A program made the position numbers and the translations under genes. A stretch of 64,000 nt of DNA, from the NCBI GenBank assembly GCA_017512705.1, contig JAFWEX010000084.1, forward strand, positions 186,001-250,000, given 5' to 3'. The notes under the pieces are model-generated. The model searched no databases. It was given only the letters and a program-made list of their open reading frames with translations, and had not been told where the DNA came from. Of this stretch, positions 56,211 to 64,000 are shown in pieces. This DNA is from Paenibacillus sp. GTDB taxonomy: Bacteria; Bacillota; Bacilli; Paenibacillales; Paenibacillaceae. Position 1 is the stretch's first letter; each line of letters starts with the position of its first letter.

Positions 56211-57566
56211 ATGAATTTTAGTAAATCTGATCTTGACCCTAACAGGGCCGGCAAAGGAGAACGCTTCTCGCGCGCCGGTTTCATTCTGGCAGCTATCGGT
56301 AGCTCGGTGGGACTCGGTAACATGTGGAAATTCCCATATATTACGGGTGAAAATGGGGGAGCGGCTTTTTTCCTGCTCTTTATTATCTGTCTATTGCTGA
56401 TTGGCTTGCCCGTACTGCTTGCAGAATTAGCTATTGGACGTAGTGGACGAGGTAGCGCAGCGACTGCATTTATCAAAGCAGGCGGGCATAAAGGCTGGCT
56501 TGCAGCTGGTCTGTTGCAAGTGTTAACACCGTTTATCATTCTGTCCTTCTATGTCATTATTGCAGGCTGGACTCTGCACTATGCTGTAACTTCATTTAGT
56601 GGAACTTTGTTCCATAATGCGGATTATGCTGGACAATTCAACAATTTTGTAGGCGGTTATATGCCTATTGTATGGCAACTGATATCCGTATTGATTACGG
56701 GATGGATCGTTGCCAAGGGTGTATCCAACGGGATCGAGAAGTTTAACAAAATTTTGATTCCATCGATGCTGGTTTTGCTGATCGTTCTGATGATTCGGGC
56801 GGTTACACTGCCGGGATCCGGTGCGGGGGTTTCGTTCTTCCTGAATCCTGATTTCTCCCAGCTCACCACGGAGTCAGCACTCGTTGCTCTTGGACATGCA
56901 TTTTTCTCCCTATCCCTCGGGATGGGTATTCTTATAACCTATGGTTCGTATATGGATAAAAGCCAATCCCTTGGTGCAGCGACAATGGCTGTGGGGGCGG
57001 GTGATTTAATTTATGCCTTTATCGCAGGTCTGATTATTTTCCCAACGACATTCTCATTTGGTATAGCGCCTGACCAGGGACCATCTCTGATCTTTATTGC
57101 GCTGCCTGCTGCATTTTCTGCGATGCCGCTCGGTTCCCTTTTTGCCGGACTGTTCTTTGTTTTGCTTGCAATTGCGGCATTGACTTCGTCTGTTTCACTA
57201 CTTGAAGTGCCTGTAAAATACTTCATGGAGCGTCTCTCCTGGAGTCGTAACCGCGCGGTATGGGTGGTTTCCCTTGCAATCTTTATCGTAGGACTGCCTT
57301 CCGTTCTATCGCTCGGATTGTTCCCGGAGTGGAAGATTGGATCGATGAGCGTATTTGATTGGCTGGACTTTGTGGCATCTAATGTTTTCCTGCCGGTTGG
57401 TGGATTGTTAGTTACAATCTTTGCAGGATACTTCTGGAAAACGGCTGCTGAGGCTTCTGGTCTAAGCTCCGGCTGGTTCCGGATTTGGCTGTTCATGCTT
57501 CGTTATATCGCACCCATTCTGGTGTTGCTTGTTCTGTTGCACACGTCGGGTATTATTCGCTTCTAA
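56211..57566 (+). CDS. Neurotransmitter:sodium symporter family transporter
   Basis: A 451-residue NSS/SNF transporter with about 11-12 membrane segments. The LeuT-fold sodium and substrate region is seen in ILAAIGSSVGLGNMWKFPY (TM1, residues 24-45) followed by ENGGAAFFLLF; later VALGHAFFSLSLGMGILITYGSY (TM6). Bacterial members import amino acids with sodium. Substrate not readable. Monocistronic; a loosely structured terminator/attenuator (57595-57670) lies between it and rlmN. Confidence 0.92.
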   Translation: MNFSKSDLDPNRAGKGERFSRAGFILAAIGSSVGLGNMWKFPYITGENGGAAFFLLFIICLLLIGLPVLLAELAIGRSGRGSAATAFIKAGGHKGWLAAGLLQVLTPFIILSFYVIIAGWTLHYAVTSFSGTLFHNADYAGQFNNFVGGYMPIVWQLISVLITGWIVAKGVSNGIEKFNKILIPSMLVLLIVLMIRAVTLPGSGAGVSFFLNPDFSQLTTESALVALGHAFFSLSLGMGILITYGSYMDKSQSLGAATMAVGAGDLIYAFIAGLIIFPTTFSFGIAPDQGPSLIFIALPAAFSAMPLGSLFAGLFFVLLAIAALTSSVSLLEVPVKYFMERLSWSRNRAVWVVSLAIFIVGLPSVLSLGLFPEWKIGSMSVFDWLDFVASNVFLPVGGLLVTIFAGYFWKTAAEASGLSSGWFRIWLFMLRYIAPILVLLVLLHTSGIIRF

Positions 57567-57594
57567 GGGTTACCTGCGTAGATTTACCATGCGT

Positions 57595-57717
57595 AAAACC
57601 TCTTGGAAGAAATGCAAAAGCTCTTGTGTTCCTTTATTAATTTTGGGACAATACAGAGTAGAGGTTTTTTGGGTAAGACGACCGATAAGCCATATGCTTT
57701 TTTGCGAAAAGAGGTTT
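57595..57717 (+). promoter_or_regulatory. Attenuator-like leader before the rlmN-family gene
   Basis: AAAACCTCT (57595-57603) can pair with AGAGGTTTT (57660-57668), followed by TT, giving a terminator with a 56-base loop that has its own pairing (GGAA/TTCC). The string AGAGGTTT recurs at 57710-57717, exactly over the ribosome site of rlmN, so the same 5' strand could instead sequester it. A short in-frame leader (ATG at 57612) runs through the region. Confidence 0.45.
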
Positions 57718-57722
57718 ATACC

Positions 57723-58847
57723 ATGTTTAAATCATCCTTATATGGATTAACATTAGAGCAATTACGTGCCTGGCTGCCTGAACATGGGCAGAAAAAATCC
57801 CGCGCTTCCCGGATCTGGGAGTGGTTATACCAAGAGCGGGTGCATGATTTTAGTGATATGTCCGATGTCCGTCAAGATTGTCTGGAAGTACTCGCTGAGC
57901 ATTTTACAATGAATTCATTAAGTGAACATGTGAAGCAAGAGTCAGCAGACGGTACGGTGAAATTCCTGCTCAAACTACAGGATGGCAATTTAATCGAGAC
58001 AGTGCTTATGCGGCAAAAATACGGCTTGACCGTCTGTGTCACGACACAGGTCGGATGTAATATCGGCTGTAGTTTCTGCGCCAGCGGGCTGATCAAGAAA
58101 AGCCGTGATCTCTCAGCAGGAGAGATTGTAGAGCAGATCATGCATGTTCAGCGGCATCTGGATGCAGCAGGACAAGGTGAGCGCGTCACGAACGTGGTCG
58201 TGATGGGCATTGGCGAACCATTCGATAACTTCGAGCATATGAGTAACTTTATCGAAGTGATCAAGGATCGCAAAGGGCTGGCTCTCGCGGCAAAACGAAT
58301 CACCGTATCCACCAGTGGACTGCCGGATAAAATTAGGGAATTTGCAGACAGCAGTCTACAGGTGAACCTTGCAATCTCGCTGCATGCTCCAAATAATGAT
58401 CTGCGTACCCAGATTATGAAGATTAATCGGGCCTTCCCGATTGAACAGTTGATGGATGCCGTTGATTATTATCTGGAAAAAACAAATAAACGCATTATGT
58501 TCGAATACATTCTGCTTCGGGATGTGAACGATCAGCGTGAACATGCTGCGGAACTTGCAGAACTTCTGTCCAGTCGCAAGAGCATGGTCAGCGTGAATTT
58601 AATCCCATACAATCCGGTAGATGAACATAGCCAGTATCAGCGGAGCACCGAAGAGTCCATCTTGGGCTTCTACGATACGTTGAAAAAGAATAACATCAAC
58701 TCCACGGTACGTATGGAGCATGGCACAGATATCGATGCCGCTTGCGGCCAACTGCGCAGCAAACAGATGAAGAATGCTGCGGAAGCCAGTGCAGATGGGC
58801 AACCAGGCGCCAGTAAACCAGACGCAAGCCGTCTGGCGATGGGCTAA
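57723..58847 (+). CDS. rlmN: RlmN-family 23S rRNA (adenine-C2) methyltransferase
   Basis: A 374-residue radical-SAM enzyme. The cluster motif C-x3-C-x2-C is at Cys112, Cys116 and Cys119 ([14 protein letters not shown]), with [16 protein letters not shown] and the C-terminal [12 protein letters not shown] containing the second catalytic Cys. RlmN makes m2A2503 in 23S rRNA and m2A37 in some tRNA. The ATG at 57723 follows AGAGG at 8 bases and opens the conserved [12 protein letters not shown]; 40 in-frame codons upstream look like leader. Paenibacillus often has two paralogues; which one this is cannot be said here. Cfr-type specificity is not indicated. Confidence 0.9.
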   Translation: MFKSSLYGLTLEQLRAWLPEHGQKKSRASRIWEWLYQERVHDFSDMSDVRQDCLEVLAEHFTMNSLSEHVKQESADGTVKFLLKLQDGNLIETVLMRQKYGLTVCVTTQVGCNIGCSFCASGLIKKSRDLSAGEIVEQIMHVQRHLDAAGQGERVTNVVVMGIGEPFDNFEHMSNFIEVIKDRKGLALAAKRITVSTSGLPDKIREFADSSLQVNLAISLHAPNNDLRTQIMKINRAFPIEQLMDAVDYYLEKTNKRIMFEYILLRDVNDQREHAAELAELLSSRKSMVSVNLIPYNPVDEHSQYQRSTEESILGFYDTLKKNNINSTVRMEHGTDIDAACGQLRSKQMKNAAEASADGQPGASKPDASRLAMG

Positions 58848-58871
58848 CGCAACATAAGGCAAGGCATAAAG

Positions 58872-58916
58872 AAGCCTCTATCTACTCACTGATCAAGTGA
58901 GGATAGAGGCTTTTTT
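58872..58916 (+). terminator. Terminator after rlmN
   Basis: AAGCCTCTATC pairs with GATAGAGGCTT, enclosing a second hairpin (CTCACT/AGTGAG), then TTTT. Strong; works in both directions with the convergent GNAT gene. Confidence 0.88.
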
Positions 58917-58958
58917 GAGTCAATTCTTATCTCGAGTGAGAGCGGTGTCAGCGTAACT

Positions 58959-59402
58959 TCATTCGCTAAGTTCTTTCGTCATCAGTAGATGAGGGATGCC
59001 ATCTTCCATAAATACGTCCGAAGCGGGAGCATAGCCGAGACGTTCATAGAAACCGGAGGCCTGTACCTGGGCGTGCAGTTTAGCTTTTTGCAGACCGTCC
59101 TGTGTAGCCATCTCTTCCAGTTTATTAATCAGCACCCGTCCCAGACCATGCTTACGGTAATCCAGCATGACACAGATCCGTTCAAGCTTGGCAACTTGCT
59201 CTACGATACGGAGTCTTGCTGAAGCAGCAGGTACACCGTCGACATAAAGCAGAATGTGGCGTGCTTCTGTATCCAATGCATCAAATTGATCAAACTCATC
59301 GGATGCAGGAACGTCCTGCTCTTCAACAAAAATAGCTGTGCGAATAGCAAAGCAGGCATCAAGCAGCTCTTGGGTATTCGCTTCGACAATCGTTATATTC
59401 AT
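58959..59402 (-). CDS. GNAT-family N-acetyltransferase (ElaA/YjcF-like)
   Basis: A 147-residue acetyltransferase with FAIRTAIFVEEQDVPASDEF near residue 17, RLRIVEQVAKLERICVML and the acetyl-CoA loop YRKHGLGRVLINKLEEMA near 82, followed by KLHAQVQASGFYERLGY. These are traits of the ElaA/YjcF group. Acceptor unknown. Ribosome site AAAGGAGAA. Convergent to rlmN, with a shared terminator between. Confidence 0.88.
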   Translation of the reverse strand: MNITIVEANTQELLDACFAIRTAIFVEEQDVPASDEFDQFDALDTEARHILLYVDGVPAASARLRIVEQVAKLERICVMLDYRKHGLGRVLINKLEEMATQDGLQKAKLHAQVQASGFYERLGYAPASDVFMEDGIPHLLMTKELSE

Positions 59403-59585
59403 GTAATGTTCTCCTTTGTATATTGGATGGAAGGTTTATCGGAATGGAATCGAAAGTGATACACGAATCTAGTGTATTTATATCATCGATTATGTTTTGA
59501 ATGCAACCAAAGACAGAGACAGAGTTATACTCAGATTGGTGAAAGTTCTACACAGAAAACCGTGGATAACACAAGATATAGGAGT

Positions 59586-59633
59586 AAAAAGCCCGAAAAC
59601 TATCCACATGTGGATAAGTGTTTGGGCTTTTCT
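59586..59633 (-). terminator. Terminator between GNAT and ABC ATPase genes
   Basis: AAAAGCCC...GGGCTTTT encloses a perfect inner stem TATCCACA/TGTGGATA. T-run on both strands; serves the minus-strand ABC gene. Confidence 0.8.
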
Positions 59634-59674
59634 TCTCATTCTGCTTCCCTTTGTTCCAATTAGATGCAAGTATT

Positions 59675-60460
59675 TTAACCTTTAGATGCTGCTGCTCGGA
59701 CATATATCCGTTCACCATGTCGGTCGAGCTCTACAGGAGCTTCGAAGAAATCACTTAATACATCTGGTGTCATCAGATCAGCAGTGAATCCCCTTCTGAA
59801 AACCTCGCCGCGGCGTAGCAGAAGACTATGTTGGAACACAGGGAGGATTTCCTCCGTATGGTGCGTGACATAAATTAGCGAAGGTGTATCCGGGCGTGTG
59901 GTCAGTTCACTGATGCTATCCAGCAGACGTTCTCTGGAAAATAAATCGAGCCCATTACAAGGCTCATCCAGAATGAGCAGTTGCGGATTTGCCATCAGGG
60001 CACGGGCAATGAGGAGTTTCTGCTTCTCCCCTTGAGAGCAGGTGCGGTACTCGCGATCCCACAGATGCTCGCAGCCGAGTGTCTCCATCCAGTGCCTGGC
60101 CTGTTCCAGATCTTCGCCAGCTAGCTTGTTATACAAACCAATTGTGGCATGTTTGCCACTAATAACAACATATTGTGTGCGGTCAGATGCATATAACTTC
60201 TCCTGTAGGGAGGAGCTCACCCATCCAATCGACTTCCGAAGCTCTCTCAGATCTACACTTCCGTATTCATGGCCAAGTACTGAGATGCTGCCTTCCGTCG
60301 GCCACAGGTAGCCGGTGATCATGTTGAGGAGCGTTGTTTTGCCTGAGCCGTTGAGTCCGAGTAACGCCCAGTGTTCGCCTTTGTTGACACGCCAGCTGAC
60401 ATCGTGCAGCAGGGTGAGTGCTTCTCTTTTCCAAGTGACATGCTGTACATCAATGATCAT
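59675..60460 (-). CDS. ylmA: Stand-alone ABC ATPase (YlmA-like)
   Basis: A 261-residue ABC ATPase. Walker A GLNGSGKTTLLNM (residues 35-47), the signature TCSQGEKQKLLIARAL, Walker B LLILDEPCNGLD and switch His in YVTHHTEE. It is close in layout to Bacillus YlmA and E. coli ModF-like ATPases. No membrane partner lies beside it; function is unknown. The ATG follows AGGAATCA, a moderate ribosome site. Confidence 0.85.
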   Translation of the reverse strand: MIIDVQHVTWKREALTLLHDVSWRVNKGEHWALLGLNGSGKTTLLNMITGYLWPTEGSISVLGHEYGSVDLRELRKSIGWVSSSLQEKLYASDRTQYVVISGKHATIGLYNKLAGEDLEQARHWMETLGCEHLWDREYRTCSQGEKQKLLIARALMANPQLLILDEPCNGLDLFSRERLLDSISELTTRPDTPSLIYVTHHTEEILPVFQHSLLLRRGEVFRRGFTADLMTPDVLSDFFEAPVELDRHGERIYVRAAASKG

Positions 60461-60660
60461 TGACTGATTCCTACTTTCTGTAAAATATCGCTCGTTCTGA
60501 TCCTGATCTTATTGTATTACCAGCCTCGGAAGTTTCAATAGCTTGTCAGGCTTTGGCGGATTGATCATTGCGCAAGAATTCATTCTCCCCCAATTCCAGC
60601 TTTTTGCCGATTTTATTATTGCTAAATGAGGAGGACTCTGCTAAGATGGGTAAAAGTTTA

Positions 60661-60674
60661 TGTAAGCGTATACA
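60661..60674 (+). promoter_or_regulatory. Candidate cre (CcpA) site of the sugar ABC operon
   Basis: TGTAAGCGTATACA agrees with TGWAANCGNTNWCA at all but one specified position. It lies about 200 bases before the first permease gene. Confidence 0.6.
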
Positions 60675-60683
60675 TTTATTGAT

Positions 60684-60703
60684 AAATTACAACGTTGTAA
60701 TTT
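60684..60703 (+). promoter_or_regulatory. Operator 1: perfect 20-bp palindrome, LacI-type
   Basis: AAATTACAACGTTGTAATTT is a perfect palindrome centred on CG, the form bound by LacI/CcpA-family regulators. It lies 10 bases from the cre-like site. Confidence 0.65.
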
Positions 60704-60835
60704 TGGTGAATAGCCATCTTCTTAAATACATCTGCATATTATAAGCTTGTTTATCAAAGTGAATCCTTGATTTTAATTCTATTTCTGAAGTGGCTGTACG
60801 TTGAACGAAGAGATAGGATTATATTTTTAAACAAA

Positions 60836-60853
60836 AATTCAAACGTTGTAATT
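60836..60853 (+). promoter_or_regulatory. Operator 2: second copy of the palindrome
   Basis: AATTCAAACGTTGTAATT repeats the first operator with two changes in the left half. It ends 9 bases before the ribosome site of the permease gene. The centre is about 151 bases from operator 1, which would allow DNA looping. Confidence 0.6.
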
Positions 60854-60877
60854 ATGAGGCGAAGGGGAGTGTTTACG

Positions 60878-61795
60878 TTGAAAAAACGCATGTCCACGCT
60901 GTTCAACCTGATTCGGCGGGATAAGTATTTGTTGCTGATGTTCTCGCCCATTTTTGTGTATTACGTGATCTTTATGTATCTGCCGATGCCTGGCGTGCTA
61001 CTTGCATTCCGCAATTTTATGCCTGGGCAGGGTATGTTTAGCGGAGAATGGGTGGGCCTGCGCTGGTTTGAGCAGTTTGTGAACTCGATTTACTTCTGGC
61101 GTTTGCTTCGCAACACCTTTTTGCTGGCCTTTTTGCCGCTGCTGTTCGGTTTCTCTATCCCCATTTTGTTCGCCGTCTGCATTGTGGAGATCAAGAACCG
61201 GACGTTCAAACGCTTCGCTCAAACGGTAACTTATCTCCCTCACTTTATCTCCACCGTTGTGGTGGCTGGCATGATTATCAACTTTCTGTCACCTACAGAC
61301 GGTATTGTGAACACCCTCATCGCAAGTCTCGGTATGGAAAAAATAAACTTCATGATGGACGCCGGCTGGTTCCGCACCATCTTCACCAGTTCTGACATCT
61401 GGCAGAGCTTTGGCTTCAGCTCCATTATCTACATCGCCGCCATTATGGGCATTGATCCCGAAATGTACGACTCTGGCAAAATTGACGGCGTGAACAAATT
61501 TCAAGAGCTGTGGCATCTGACACTTCCTAGCATTAAACCAACCATTGTGATTCTGTTGCTTCTGTCGCTTGGCGGCATTATGAGTGTAGGCTTCGAGAAG
61601 GTATATCTGCTCTATAACGGGGCTACGTATGAAACAGCGGACGTGCTGTCCACTTACGTATACCGAATGGGAATCGAAGGCCAAAACTATGGCTTTGCAA
61701 CGGCTGTAGGCCTGTTCAACTCCATCATCACATTTGTGCTTGTGTTTGCAGCCAATTCCATGACCCGCCGCCTGACCAAAATGTCACTCTGGTAA
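60878..61795 (+). CDS. Sugar ABC transporter permease (LplB/YtcP-type, first subunit)
   Basis: A 305-residue permease with six hydrophobic segments. FSPIFVYYVIFMYLPMPGVLLAF near residue 25 and the EAA motif YDSGKIDGVNKFQELWHLTLP near 200 place it in the LplB group of carbohydrate (CUT1) transporters that import oligosaccharides. The TTG at 60878 follows AAGGGGAG at 9 bases; the frame is open further upstream, across the operator, which is not credible as coding. First gene of permease-permease-binding protein; the ATPase is elsewhere (MsmX type, inferred). Confidence 0.9.
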   Translation: MKKRMSTLFNLIRRDKYLLLMFSPIFVYYVIFMYLPMPGVLLAFRNFMPGQGMFSGEWVGLRWFEQFVNSIYFWRLLRNTFLLAFLPLLFGFSIPILFAVCIVEIKNRTFKRFAQTVTYLPHFISTVVVAGMIINFLSPTDGIVNTLIASLGMEKINFMMDAGWFRTIFTSSDIWQSFGFSSIIYIAAIMGIDPEMYDSGKIDGVNKFQELWHLTLPSIKPTIVILLLLSLGGIMSVGFEKVYLLYNGATYETADVLSTYVYRMGIEGQNYGFATAVGLFNSIITFVLVFAANSMTRRLTKMSLW

Positions 61796-61823
61796 AACCA
61801 CACTGAATCAAAGGAGAGCCTGT

Positions 61824-62705
61824 ATGCAAAAATCGAGAAGTGACCGATTGTTCTATGTATTTGTCTACCTGCTGACCATTGTGGCCGTGGTTGTCACGCT
61901 GTATCCGTTCCTGTATGTGGTTAGCATTTCCTTCAGCTCGGTGGATGCCATCGACAAGCAAAAAGTTGTGCTCTGGCCTGTCGGTTTCACACTTTCAGGA
62001 TACCAGATGGTGCTGCAGTACAAGGAGCTGTGGGTTTCGTTCTATAACACCGTCTGGTATACGGTTGTAGGCACGCTCCTGAACATTGTGGCTACCTGCC
62101 TCGCGGCCTTTCCTTTGTCGAGACAGCAGTTTTTCTTGCGGCGTAAGCTGAACTTTTTTATTGCCTTTACAATGTATTTCTCGGGTGGGCTTATCCCGGT
62201 GTACATGATGATTACATCGCTTGGACTATATAATACCCGCTGGGTTATGGTACTGCCTGTGCTGGTGATTACGTTCAACGTTATGATCTGCCGCTCTGCC
62301 TTCGAAGGTATTCCAAATGAAATATTTGAGAGTGCAAGCATCGACGGTGCGAATGAGTTAACGATGCTGTACCGTCTCGCTGTTCCGATCATCAAGCCTA
62401 CGCTGGCTGTACTGACGCTGTACTATGCGGTGTTCCACTGGAACAACTTCTTCTCGGCCCTGCTGTATCTAGGAAAACAGGATATGCAGCCTCTTCAAAT
62501 GTTCCTGCGAAGGGTGCTGATTATGGCCTCGCCAGAGGTTATGCAGAAGATGGGCGGTACGATGACATCCGGTGCACTGGCAGTATCGACTTTGCAGGTT
62601 CGTTATGTATCTATCGTAGTCAGCATTCTGCCGATTGTGATGATCTACCCGTTTATCCAACGGTACTTCGTTAAGGGGATCACCCTCGGAGCCGTGAAAG
62701 GATAG
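61824..62705 (+). CDS. Sugar ABC transporter permease (LplC-type, second subunit)
   Basis: A 293-residue permease with six hydrophobic segments (LLTIVAVVVTLYPFLYVVSISF near the start) and the EAA motif ESASIDGANELTMLYRLAVPIIKP near 175. It belongs to the LplC/YtcP-like CUT1 group and forms the channel with the preceding permease. It follows it by 28 bases, with AAAGGAGAG before the ATG. Confidence 0.92.
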   Translation: MQKSRSDRLFYVFVYLLTIVAVVVTLYPFLYVVSISFSSVDAIDKQKVVLWPVGFTLSGYQMVLQYKELWVSFYNTVWYTVVGTLLNIVATCLAAFPLSRQQFFLRRKLNFFIAFTMYFSGGLIPVYMMITSLGLYNTRWVMVLPVLVITFNVMICRSAFEGIPNEIFESASIDGANELTMLYRLAVPIIKPTLAVLTLYYAVFHWNNFFSALLYLGKQDMQPLQMFLRRVLIMASPEVMQKMGGTMTSGALAVSTLQVRYVSIVVSILPIVMIYPFIQRYFVKGITLGAVKG

Positions 62706-62835
62706 ATTTTGTTACCCAGCAGCATCGTCATGAAGAAAGGGAGCAGGTTATTTTCAGGGAGCTGAAGCTTGCTGCAGAGGGTTCAAGGGTTTTCAAGGGA
62801 GTTGAATATGGTTCCATACCAAGGAGGAATGAAGG

Positions 62836-64000
62836 ATGAGATTCAAAGGGGCAGGAAGAAAAAGTGTAATGGCGGCATTACTTGCACTGAGCTTGGCGGG
62901 ATGCAGCAGCGGAACGGGAGCAGGCACGGATGCGGGCAATGCACCGGCCAGTTCAGAGCCGGCATTCAATTATACGGGTGCAGGACCCGTAACGGATCAG
63001 CCAGATGCGAAGCTATCCATACTTGGAACCAATGCATGGACAACGAACGTCGACTTGTCTACCGCAGCCATTGTGAAGAAAATCGAGAGCAATGCAGGTG
63101 TTGCAGTGGATTGGGATCTGATCCCTCCGCAGAACTACGCGGATGCCGTGAATCCAAGACTTGCTGCGGGTACAGGACTGCCGGATATTGTATACCTGCC
63201 CGATCAGGATCAATTGATGAAGTACATTAACAGTGGTCTGTTCATTCCTATTAATGATCTTGTGGACAAATATGGGGTTAATCTGAAAAAAATATATGAA
63301 AAGTCGCCCTCCGTTAAAGCCAGTTTAACGGCACCAGATGGTAAAATGTATTATATCCCGCAGCAGACGCTAACGCGGAATTACATGCCTGTATTTATGG
63401 TGAATGAGCGCTGGTTGAAAAAGCTGGGCTTAAACGAACCGACCACGCTCGATGAGTTCACGGCGATGCTGCGCAAATTCAAAACCGAAGACCCGAACGG
63501 CAACGGCAAAGCGGATGAAATTCCGTTGTCGATGGAAGCCAAGTTTGTACCGATGGCCTTTGGTCCGGCCTTTGGACTTGACCTGTCCAACCAGTTCTAT
63601 GCAGATGATCAAGGCAAAGTGCACTTTAGCTATTATGAGCCAGCCTACAAGGAATATTTGACGTATCTGAACGGACTGTATAAGGAGGGGCTGCTTGGGG
63701 TCGATTATGCCAGCACAACGAGTGATCAGGTAACCTCGCGTATATCGCAGGATGTAACGGGAGCCACCTTTAATTTCAGCTGGTATATGTCGATGGTCTA
63801 CAGCCCGCTGTTCAAGGATTACAAGCCGGAAGAGCCGATCTTCAAGGGCATATTGCCATTGAAGGGACCGCATGGCGACCAGTTCTACATCGGACGTACG
63901 CCGGTTAGCGGCATCTTCGGCATTACGAAGGATAGCAAAAATCCGGAGCTCGCCTTCCGCTTTCTGGATTATGCGGTAAGTGAAGAAGCACAGACGTATT
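62836..64000 (+). CDS. Sugar-binding lipoprotein of the ABC transporter (LplA-like, partial)
   Basis: The first 388 residues of an extracellular binding protein cut by the window end. The signal peptide ends in the lipobox LAGC (Cys23), then a Gly/Ala-rich linker and a family-1 binding fold: LSILGTNAWTTNVDL, PDIVYLPDQDQLMKYINSGL, GKMYYIPQQTLTRNYMPVFM and DPNGNGKADEIPLS, a calcium-loop-like segment typical of LplA proteins. The usual length is about 550, so about 160 residues are missing. AAGGAGG lies 8 bases before the ATG. Ligand: an oligosaccharide, identity unknown. Confidence 0.92.
   Translation, partial: MRFKGAGRKSVMAALLALSLAGCSSGTGAGTDAGNAPASSEPAFNYTGAGPVTDQPDAKLSILGTNAWTTNVDLSTAAIVKKIESNAGVAVDWDLIPPQNYADAVNPRLAAGTGLPDIVYLPDQDQLMKYINSGLFIPINDLVDKYGVNLKKIYEKSPSVKASLTAPDGKMYYIPQQTLTRNYMPVFMVNERWLKKLGLNEPTTLDEFTAMLRKFKTEDPNGNGKADEIPLSMEAKFVPMAFGPAFGLDLSNQFYADDQGKVHFSYYEPAYKEYLTYLNGLYKEGLLGVDYASTTSDQVTSRISQDVTGATFNFSWYMSMVYSPLFKDYKPEEPIFKGILPLKGPHGDQFYIGRTPVSGIFGITKDSKNPELAFRFLDYAVSEEAQTY

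Noticed and set aside
57589-57750. A frame of about 53 codons (ATG at 57589) crossing into rlmN
   Set aside because: No ribosome site and it overlaps rlmN in another frame; kept only as a possible part of the attenuator leader.
59472-59685. Two overlapping plus-strand frames of about 62 codons between GNAT and the ABC ATPase
   Set aside because: They run through the terminator at 59586-59633, have no clear ribosome sites and are rich in rare residues for this genome.
62769-63230. A 153-codon plus-strand frame overlapping the start of the binding lipoprotein gene
   Set aside because: The binding protein has the ribosome site, lipobox and family motifs in the other frame; this one is Cys/Arg-rich shadow sequence.

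Overview
The window looks like chromosomal DNA of a Paenibacillus (Firmicutes, moderate GC). The basis is gene content rather than a marker gene: strong AGGAGG-type ribosome sites with many TTG/GTG starts, a small secreted GH10 xylanase, copper-amine-oxidase-type 'stalk' domains, a Spo0E-like phosphatase, a T-box leader, MsmX-dependent-type sugar ABC permeases, and a bacillibactin-like NRPS cluster. No rRNA, tRNA, insertion sequence, prophage or CRISPR array is visible. The first and last genes are cut by the window edges.

Layout. 1-6.2 kb: secreted metallophosphatase (partial), xylanase, GH30 glycosidase, LRR/stalk-domain surface protein, lipid kinase. 6.4-9.4 kb: aldo/keto reductase, then an HTH-TPR regulator whose 3' end overlaps a 46-codon exported-peptide gene (a probable RRNPP quorum-sensing pair), then a Spo0E-like phosphatase. 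9.4-11.5 kb: a YtrA-type GntR/ABC operon with an evident operator. 11.6-22.5 kb: housekeeping and hypothetical genes (Ada, CdsA-like, esterase, VanZ/RDD, PhnA, ECF sigma with a DUF4179 partner) and an unlisted 55-residue membrane peptide. 22.5-23.8 kb: a complete T-box leader, apparently leucine-specific, in front of a SAM methyltransferase. 25.2-31.6 kb: a small XRE operon with twin palindromic operators and an Ntn-hydrolase-like protein lacking the usual Cys2, then a stalk-domain lipoprotein, an acetyltransferase and an SDR. 31.8-34.7 kb: MocR-type regulator, D-Ala-D-Ala ligase and GNAT. 34.7-35.8 kb is gene-poor.

36.7-55.1 kb is the main system: a Fur-controlled catecholate siderophore locus. 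It has an AraC/binding-protein fusion regulator (Btr-like), a siderophore-binding lipoprotein, a trilactone esterase, dhbA-dhbC-dhbE-dhbB-dhbF, an MbtH-like protein, an MFS exporter and a convergent Sfp-type PPTase. Three Fur boxes precede the regulator, the lipoprotein and the esterase/dhb operon. DhbF reads as C-A-T-C-A-T-TE. Its second A domain carries the textbook threonine code; the first has an atypical glycine-like code, so the product could be bacillibactin or an alanine-containing (paenibactin-type) relative. No permease or ATPase for uptake lies nearby.

55.4-64 kb: greA, an NSS transporter, an rlmN-family gene with an attenuator-like leader, GNAT, a YlmA-like ATPase, and an LplB/LplC/LplA-type sugar ABC operon preceded by a cre site and two LacI-type operator palindromes.
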